This document shows, in pieces, positions 38,256-44,146 of a stretch of DNA of 44,146 nt (the first letter of the stretch is position 1; each line of letters starts with the position of its first letter). Under the pieces are notes generated by a model that saw nothing but the letters and a program-made list of their open reading frames with translations, was not told the origin of the DNA and made no database searches. The stretch is taken from contig JAJYUW010000003.1 of the NCBI GenBank assembly GCA_021792335.1, positions 11,721-55,866 of the forward strand, read 5' to 3'. The position numbers and the translations under genes are program-made. This DNA comes from Pseudomonadota bacterium. GTDB lineage: Bacteria; Pseudomonadota; Gammaproteobacteria; Burkholderiales; Sulfuricellaceae.

Positions 38256-39466
38256 GTAATTGCAAATAAATCTTTCAGGGAAAGGCCCAATGCTTCATCG
38301 AGCCTCGCCATGAGGCCCGCCAATACAACGCCTTTCTGCTTGTTCCCTTCGCCCAGTACCGCACGTGCCTGATCGGGATCGAACACGAAAGCGCGGTAAA
38401 CATCGGCGATCCTGATCGCGTCCGCGCTCCGGAACAGCGTCCAGCCGCCGCCTTCCACACTGCCCACCCAAGCGCAAACAATCAGCCGGTCGAGAACGTC
38501 CTCGACATCATCCGGCCCCAACTCCGACTCAGCTTGCAAGCGCAGCAGGCTGACAGTGTCGCCGCTTTGCTGCGCCTTGCACAACGCCCGAAGAATGGAC
38601 AGTGCGGCGAAAAACTCCTGCCCGGCAACGGCCTCGCCCTGGCGGACAGTTCTACCCCAGCTAGGAAGCGCTGCGGTTATCACCGCACCGGACAGCACCA
38701 CCAGCCAGGAAAGATAAACCCAGATAAGAAATATGGGAACACTGGCGAAGGCCCCGTACACCAGAGTATAGGTGGGGAAATGCGTCACATAAAGCGTAAA
38801 TGCCTTCTTCATCAGTTCGAAGGCGAGCCCCGCCAGCAAGCCGCCGATCAAGGCGTGGCGCGGCGATACGGAGCGGCTTGGAACTATCATATAAAGCAGC
38901 GCGAAGGAAACGATGGTCAGTACTACCGGCACCATCTTCAGGGTAATGATACCGATCAGAGGGATGTCCTTCACCAGTCCCAGGGAAAGGCTCACCAGGT
39001 AGGACATCAGGGAAAGGCTGGCCCCGATCAGCAGCGGCCCGAGGGTCAGCGCCGCCCAGTAGATCAGGAAACGCTGAACCAGCGGGCGCTTGCGGCGCAC
39101 GCGCCAGATCACATTGAAGGCCTGGTCGATGGTGTGCATCAGCATGAACGCGGTCACGCCCAGCAGCACGATCCCCAACGCGGTGAGATTCGCCACCTTC
39201 TCGGAGAATTGCTGCATATACACCGAGATGATCTTGCCCGCCGAGATCGGAACAAAATTGCTCAGGATGAAGAGCTTGAGCTGGGTCATCAAGCTGGTGA
39301 ACACCGGAAACGCGGAAAACACCGTCAGGGCGATGGTGATGACAGGCACCAGCGCCAGCAGTGTCGTGTAGGTCAGGCTCGCGGCAAACTGGGTACTCCG
39401 GTCTTCCTTGAACCGCCGCTGCACGAAACGCAGAAAGGGGATGAGGTGAGAAAAGTTCTTGCGCAT
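38252..39466 (-). CDS. YihY/BrkB-family inner-membrane protein
   Basis: AASLTYTTLLALVPVITIALTVFSAFPVF...QAFNVIWRVRRKRPLVQRFLIYWAALTLGPLLIG. Confidence 0.92.
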   Translation of the reverse strand: MRKNFSHLIPFLRFVQRRFKEDRSTQFAASLTYTTLLALVPVITIALTVFSAFPVFTSLMTQLKLFILSNFVPISAGKIISVYMQQFSEKVANLTALGIVLLGVTAFMLMHTIDQAFNVIWRVRRKRPLVQRFLIYWAALTLGPLLIGASLSLMSYLVSLSLGLVKDIPLIGIITLKMVPVVLTIVSFALLYMIVPSRSVSPRHALIGGLLAGLAFELMKKAFTLYVTHFPTYTLVYGAFASVPIFLIWVYLSWLVVLSGAVITAALPSWGRTVRQGEAVAGQEFFAALSILRALCKAQQSGDTVSLLRLQAESELGPDDVEDVLDRLIVCAWVGSVEGGGWTLFRSADAIRIADVYRAFVFDPDQARAVLGEGNKQKGVVLAGLMARLDEALGLSLKDLFAIT

Positions 39467-39568
39467 GAATTACGTTATTATATTGGAAAAGGAGATATCC
39501 ACCATGCATGAAATACGCAATCAACGCCGCCCCGGCTCAACCAGCGTGCCGGCGGCAAAGGCCCTTCC

Positions 39569-40273
39569 ATGACATCACCCGCATCCGTCACGAAACAGGC
39601 GCGCAGGCTGCTGCGCGCAGAGCATACCGGCCTGCTCTCCACGCTCTCCCACAAACTCGGCGGCTACCCATTCGGCTCGGCGGTATCCTGCCTGACCGAT
39701 CATGAAGCCAGGCCGATGTTCCTGATCAGCCGGCTGGCGGAACATACGCTCAACATCGAACAGGATCCGCGCGCGAGCTTGCTGGTGCATGAGCAGTCGA
39801 ACGACGTCCAGGCCGGTGAGCGTCTCACCCTGGTGGGTGAAGCGGTGCGCATTGAAACCACGGCAATGCTCAAGGCACGCTACCTGCGCTTCTTCCCCAG
39901 TGCGGAGCAATATTTCGCGCTGGATTTCGGTTTTTACCGCCTCGAGCCCGTCACCCTGCGCTATATCGGCGGTTTCGGTGAAACGCGCTGGATCGCGCCC
40001 GGCGACATCCTGCCGCCGCAAAATTCCCTGGCACGGGAGGAAGAAGCATTTCTTGTCCGCTTCAATCGTGAACAGGCCGGGGACCTGCAATTCTTCTGCC
40101 GCACCTACTACGGCATGGGCACCGGTGACGCCGCCATGGTGGGAATCGACTGCGATGGTTTCGACATCCTGGCAGATGGCCAGCTGCTGCGTTTCGACTT
40201 TCCCGATACCGTCATCAATGCCGCGCAAGCCGGAGCGGTGCTGTCGAAAATGATGCAGGAAAATGTCGCGTGA
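39569..40273 (+). CDS. HugZ-like/pyridoxamine-5'-phosphate oxidase-fold protein
   Basis: LLRAEHTGLLSTLSHKLGGYPFGSAVSCLTDHEARPMFLISRLAEHTLNIEQDPRASLLV. Confidence 0.82.
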   Translation: MTSPASVTKQARRLLRAEHTGLLSTLSHKLGGYPFGSAVSCLTDHEARPMFLISRLAEHTLNIEQDPRASLLVHEQSNDVQAGERLTLVGEAVRIETTAMLKARYLRFFPSAEQYFALDFGFYRLEPVTLRYIGGFGETRWIAPGDILPPQNSLAREEEAFLVRFNREQAGDLQFFCRTYYGMGTGDAAMVGIDCDGFDILADGQLLRFDFPDTVINAAQAGAVLSKMMQENVA

Positions 40274-40377
40274 ACAGAACCGCAACACTCCACTATGGCA
40301 GCATCATCAGCCTGATCGCGCTCAGCCTGGTTTTTTTCCTCAGCGCCATTTTCTACGCACGGTTGAGCCGCGCATGA
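40270..40377 (+). CDS. 35-aa single-TM small protein
   Basis: GTG start overlapping the HugZ-like stop (GTGA): VNRTATLHYGSIISLIALSLVFFLSAIFYARLSRA*. Confidence 0.4.
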   Translation: MNRTATLHYGSIISLIALSLVFFLSAIFYARLSRA

Positions 40378-40410
40378 ACCTAAAAACCGCGGCTGGCAAA
40401 CTGCCAGCCC

Positions 40411-40514
40411 TTCGATACACCCGCTGCGCGGGCTACTCAGGGCGAACGGGGTATTCACCCGCTGGGTGAGAAGCCGTTCGTGGTGAGTAGCCTTGCGTAG
40501 CAAGGCGTATCGAA
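40411..40514. repeat. Intergenic inverted repeat (ttcgatac...gtatcgaa)
   Basis: Arms TTCGATAC (40411-40418) and GTATCGAA (40507-40514) around further internal palindromes. Confidence 0.6.
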
Positions 40515-40720
40515 CCATGAATGGCCTGCAACTGCCGAATTTAGGATGAATCAACCTAAAAAAAGCAATTCAGCCACGGATTAACACAGATATACACAGA
40601 TTATCAATGAGTTACCATTCTCATTCCAATCACCTTTTGGGTGAGGTGAAAATCCTCAATAACACCTTGTTTTATCTGTGTTAATCCGTGTTTATCTGTG
40701 GATAAAAGAGGTTTTAAGGA

Positions 40721-42256
40721 TCAAACCTGCGGATTCATCCGCTCCAGCTTCGCAGCCAGTTTGTTCAGGGCGTTGAGGTAAGCCTTGGCCGAGGCAATCA
40801 CGATATCGGTATCCGCCCCCTGGCCGTTGACGATGCGCCCGCCCTTGGACAGCCGCACCGTCACTTCGCCCTGGGCATCGGTGCCGCTGGTGATGTTGTT
40901 GACCGAGTAGAGTTGCAGCTCCGTGCCGCTCTTGACAATCGCCTCGATCGCCTTGAACGAGGCATCGACCGGACCGCCGCCATCGGCTTCCGCGCCTTTT
41001 TCCTTGCCGCCATCGCTGATGGTAACGCGGGCATGAGGCGTTTCGCCGGTTTCGGAACAAACCCTGAGCGCAACCAGCTTGAACTGCTCCTGCACCATCG
41101 CCTGCTCCTCGTCGCTTACCAGCGCATGGATATCCTCGTCGAAGATCTCGTGCTTCTTGTCGGCGAGATCCTTGAAGCGGGCAAAGGCGGCATTGAGGGC
41201 CTCTTCCGATTCGAGCTGGATGCCGAGCTCCACCAGGCGGCTGCGGAAGGCATTGCGGCCGGAATGCTTGCCCATCACCATCTTGTTCGCGCTCCAGCCA
41301 ACATCCTCGGCGCGCATGATCTCGTAGGTTTCGCGGTGCTTGAGCACGCCGTCCTGATGGATGCCGGACTCGTGGGCGAAGGCATTGGCGCCGACAATAG
41401 CCTTGTTGGGCTGCACCGCGAAGCCGGTAATGCCCGCCACCAGGCGGCTGGCCGGCACGATCTGGGTGGTGTCGATGCCGGTATCGCAGGGAAAAACGTC
41501 CTGGCGCGTACGCACCGCCATGACGATTTCTTCCAGCGCAGCGTTGCCTGCGCGCTCGCCCAGGCCGTTGATGGTGCACTCCACCTGGCGCGCGCCCGCC
41601 AGCACCGCCGCAAGGGAATTGGCCACCGCCAGCCCCAAATCGTTATGGCAGTGCACCGAGAAGATGGCTTTGTCGGAATTGGGAATGCGCTCGCGCAGGG
41701 TGGCGATGAGGCTGCCAAACTGCTGCGGCAGGTTGTAGCCGACGGTGTCGGGAATATTCAGGGTCGTGGCGCCGGCCTCGATCACCGCTTCCAGGATGCG
41801 GCACAGGAAATCGGTCTCGGAGCGTCCGGCGTCCTCGGGCGAGAACTCGACGTTGTCGGTCCATTTGCGCGCCCATTTCACCGCTTTAACCGCCTGTTCG
41901 ACCACCTGATCCGGGCTCATGCGCAGCTTCTTTTCCATGTGGATCGGGCTGGTGGCGATGAAGGTGTGGATGCGGCCGGAAACGGCCGGTTTGATCGCCT
42001 CGCCGGCGCGCTCGATGTCGCGCTCCAGCGCGCGCGCCAGCCCGCACACCGTGCTGTCCTTGACGCTGCTCGCGACCGCCTTGACCGACTCGAAATCGCC
42101 GTTGCTGGCTGCCGGAAAGCCGGCCTCGATCACATCCACGCGCATGCGCTCCAGTTGCCGCGCAATGCGCACCTTTTCTTCCTTGGTCATCGATGCGCCG
42201 GGGCTTTGCTCTCCGTCGCGCAAGGTGGTGTCAAATATGATCAGCTTGTCTGTCAT
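40721..42256 (-). CDS. leuA: 2-isopropylmalate synthase
   Basis: [51 protein letters not shown]. Confidence 0.98.
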   Translation of the reverse strand: MTDKLIIFDTTLRDGEQSPGASMTKEEKVRIARQLERMRVDVIEAGFPAASNGDFESVKAVASSVKDSTVCGLARALERDIERAGEAIKPAVSGRIHTFIATSPIHMEKKLRMSPDQVVEQAVKAVKWARKWTDNVEFSPEDAGRSETDFLCRILEAVIEAGATTLNIPDTVGYNLPQQFGSLIATLRERIPNSDKAIFSVHCHNDLGLAVANSLAAVLAGARQVECTINGLGERAGNAALEEIVMAVRTRQDVFPCDTGIDTTQIVPASRLVAGITGFAVQPNKAIVGANAFAHESGIHQDGVLKHRETYEIMRAEDVGWSANKMVMGKHSGRNAFRSRLVELGIQLESEEALNAAFARFKDLADKKHEIFDEDIHALVSDEEQAMVQEQFKLVALRVCSETGETPHARVTISDGGKEKGAEADGGGPVDASFKAIEAIVKSGTELQLYSVNNITSGTDAQGEVTVRLSKGGRIVNGQGADTDIVIASAKAYLNALNKLAAKLERMNPQV

Positions 42257-42504
42257 GATGTGCTCCGCTTCAAGGTCTTGAATATGGCTACACCAACCGT
42301 AGAGTTTCCGGTTGTCGGGTGATGCTGGATTGTGGGGTGGAAGTTTTTAGCGCCAGCGGCGCAGCAGCAGGCCGGCCAACAGGATGTGGGCCGGATGGAG
42401 AACGAAGGATGCTTGGGATGCGAGACTCATGGTGTCGAATATAAATGGTTTTTTTTATGAGTGCAAGCGAAAAGCCTATCCACCCCGCTCCGCCTCACCG
42501 AGCC

Positions 42505-42579
42505 GTAGCCCGGATGCAGCGCAGCGGAATCCGGGGAACGTGGAAGCCCACGGACCTCACTTCGTTTCATCCGGGCTAC
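42505..42579. repeat. Intergenic inverted repeat gtagcccggatg...catccgggctac
   Basis: Perfect 12-bp arms 42505-42516 and 42568-42579; overlaps the 3' end of the pssA frame. Confidence 0.75.
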
Positions 42580-43381
42580 GCTTTCTCCGCCGAAGTACAC
42601 CCCACAACCAGTCCGCGTAGGCAGACAGTGCATACAGCGCGAAAAAGCCGAAGAGAACCCGCGGCGGGTCGGAAGAGATAAGGATAAAGGCCAGAACGAT
42701 CAGCAGGATAAAGATGAATGGCACGCTCTTGCGCAGGTTGATGTCCTTGCCGCTGTAATAGCGCAGATTGCTGACCATGGTCAGCCCGGCAAACAGCGTC
42801 ACGCCCCACACCAGCCAGCGGATCTCGCTGCCTCTCACTTGGTAGTCGTTCATGACCCACACCAGACCGGCCAGCAGCGCAGCCGCAGCGGGGCTGGGCA
42901 TGCCCTGAAAGAAGCGCTTGTCGACCACCGCCTCCAGCTGGGTGTTGAAACGCGCCAGGCGCAATGCCGCGCCCGCACAGTAAACGAAGGCAGCGATCCA
43001 GCCCAGCTTTCCCATGTCCTTGAGCGCCCAGACGTAGACGACAAGGGCGGGCGCCACACCAAAAGAGACCATGTCGGAAAGGGAGTCGTATTCCGCGCCG
43101 AATGCGCTCTGGGTGTGGGTGAGGCGTGCGACGCGGCCATCCAGGCCATCCATCACCATGGCAATAAAGATTGCCACCGCAGACTGCTCGAAGCGCCCGT
43201 TCATGGCCTGGACTATGGCGTAAAACCCGGCGAACAGCGCCGCGGTGGTAAACATGTTGGGCAGCAGATAAATGCCTCGGCGCCTCAGCCGGTTGTCCAG
43301 CAGGGGCTTATGACTGACGTGATCGAAATCTTCTTCATTCATCGCGCAGCTCCCCGATCTCAGCCCGTATTGAGCGGGCAC
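42557..43381 (-). CDS. pssA: CDP-diacylglycerol--serine O-phosphatidyltransferase
   Basis: [73 protein letters not shown]. Confidence 0.95.
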   Translation of the reverse strand: MPAQYGLRSGSCAMNEEDFDHVSHKPLLDNRLRRRGIYLLPNMFTTAALFAGFYAIVQAMNGRFEQSAVAIFIAMVMDGLDGRVARLTHTQSAFGAEYDSLSDMVSFGVAPALVVYVWALKDMGKLGWIAAFVYCAGAALRLARFNTQLEAVVDKRFFQGMPSPAAAALLAGLVWVMNDYQVRGSEIRWLVWGVTLFAGLTMVSNLRYYSGKDINLRKSVPFIFILLIVLAFILISSDPPRVLFGFFALYALSAYADWLWGVLRRRKRSPDETK

Positions 43382-44016
43382 TCGGCCAGCACCGTTTCAC
43401 CGGCTCGCACCTTGTCCCCGATGGCAACCCGGATCTGGGCCGGCAAGGGCAGATACACGTCCAGGCGCGAGCCGAAGCGGATGAAGCCGTAGCGCTGACC
43501 GCGCTCCAGCCAGTCTCCCGGCTTGGCGTAGCACAGGATGCGGCGGGCGATCAGCCCCGCCACCTGCACGCAGGTCACATCCCAGCCGCCCTCGGTGCGC
43601 ATCCATAACGCGTTGCGCTCGTTTTCCGTCGAGGCCTTGTCGAAGTCGGCGTTGATGAATTTTCCCGGGGTGTACCAGATCTCCTCCACCACCCCATCCA
43701 CCGGGCTGCGGTTGGAGTGAACGTTGAACAGGTTCATGAAGATGCTGATCTTTTGCGCTTCACGGTTGAGGTATGGATCCTGCGCACGTTCCACCGCAAT
43801 CACCCTGCCATCCGCCGGCGCAATCACCAGATTCGGGCTTTCCGGCGCCAGCCGCGGCGGATCGCGGAAAAACTGCAGCACGAACAGGCTGATCAGCCAC
43901 AAGGGCAGCGCCCACAGCCAGCCGGCAAGAAACGTCGCCGCCAGGGAAATCGCGGCAGCAATAGCCAGGAAAGGCCAGCCCTCACGGGCGATGATCGGAT
44001 GAGGATATGTCTTCAA
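43360..44016 (-). CDS. psd: Phosphatidylserine decarboxylase (proenzyme)
   Basis: [49 protein letters not shown]. Confidence 0.94.
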   Translation of the reverse strand: MKTYPHPIIAREGWPFLAIAAAISLAATFLAGWLWALPLWLISLFVLQFFRDPPRLAPESPNLVIAPADGRVIAVERAQDPYLNREAQKISIFMNLFNVHSNRSPVDGVVEEIWYTPGKFINADFDKASTENERNALWMRTEGGWDVTCVQVAGLIARRILCYAKPGDWLERGQRYGFIRFGSRLDVYLPLPAQIRVAIGDKVRAGETVLAECPLNTG

Positions 44017-44048
44017 TTTGGGCTCTTTTGAAAAACGAGTGGGTTAAG

Positions 44049-44144
44049 TTAAGCGGCATGAGGGTTGAGCCTGTGGAAATCGAGCTTGCCGGCGATGAGG
44101 AAGATCACCGTGCGCATTGTATTGATGTTGGCATAGCCACGGGC
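44049..44144 (-). CDS. C-terminal end of an ISL3-type transposase (truncated by window edge)
   Basis: Minus strand ARGYANINTMRTVIFLIAGKLDFHRLNPHAA*. Confidence 0.55.
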   Translation of the reverse strand, partial: ARGYANINTMRTVIFLIAGKLDFHRLNPHAA

Positions 44145-44146
44145 CC

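Noticed and set aside
40913-42322. 469-aa plus-strand ORF antisense to leuA
   Set aside because: Shadow ORF; leuA is unambiguous.

Overview
The window is a betaproteobacterial-type chromosome segment carrying a ~19.7 kb genomic island inserted in a tRNA-Pro(CGG) gene. A 46-bp direct repeat of the tRNA 3' half lies at 2670-2715 and again inside the intact tRNA at 22391-22436. The island encodes what looks like a DNA-phosphorothioation (PT) defence locus made of two converging operons. The plus-strand operon encodes SspB (DUF4007), SspC (large P-loop ATPase), SspD (PAPS-reductase/DndC-like), a GIY-YIG nuclease and a DndB-like DGQHR protein. The minus-strand operon encodes DptF/SspF-, SspG- and DptH/SspH-class proteins plus a C-terminal Mrr/PD-(D/E)XK-type endonuclease. 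The sspBCD-sspFGH core is an established type. The less familiar part is the central, visibly AT-richer block (GIY-YIG + DndB-like + endonuclease, ~8.85-12.2 kb) where the two operons converge; it has its own pair of palindromes and no sspA. The island carries paired 19-bp putative integrase arm sites near both ends, an integrase truncated next to an IS66 remnant, and a 124-bp MITE-like element inserted in frame in a relic ORF. Flanking host genes are ordinary: pilS (partial), ispB-rplU-rpmA-obgE-proB, cfa, rppH, proS, a lytic transglycosylase, an MFP/OMF pair with thioredoxins, leuA, pssA and psd. Several dispersed palindromic repeats overlap host gene ends. All assignments come from reading the sequence; no database search was run.
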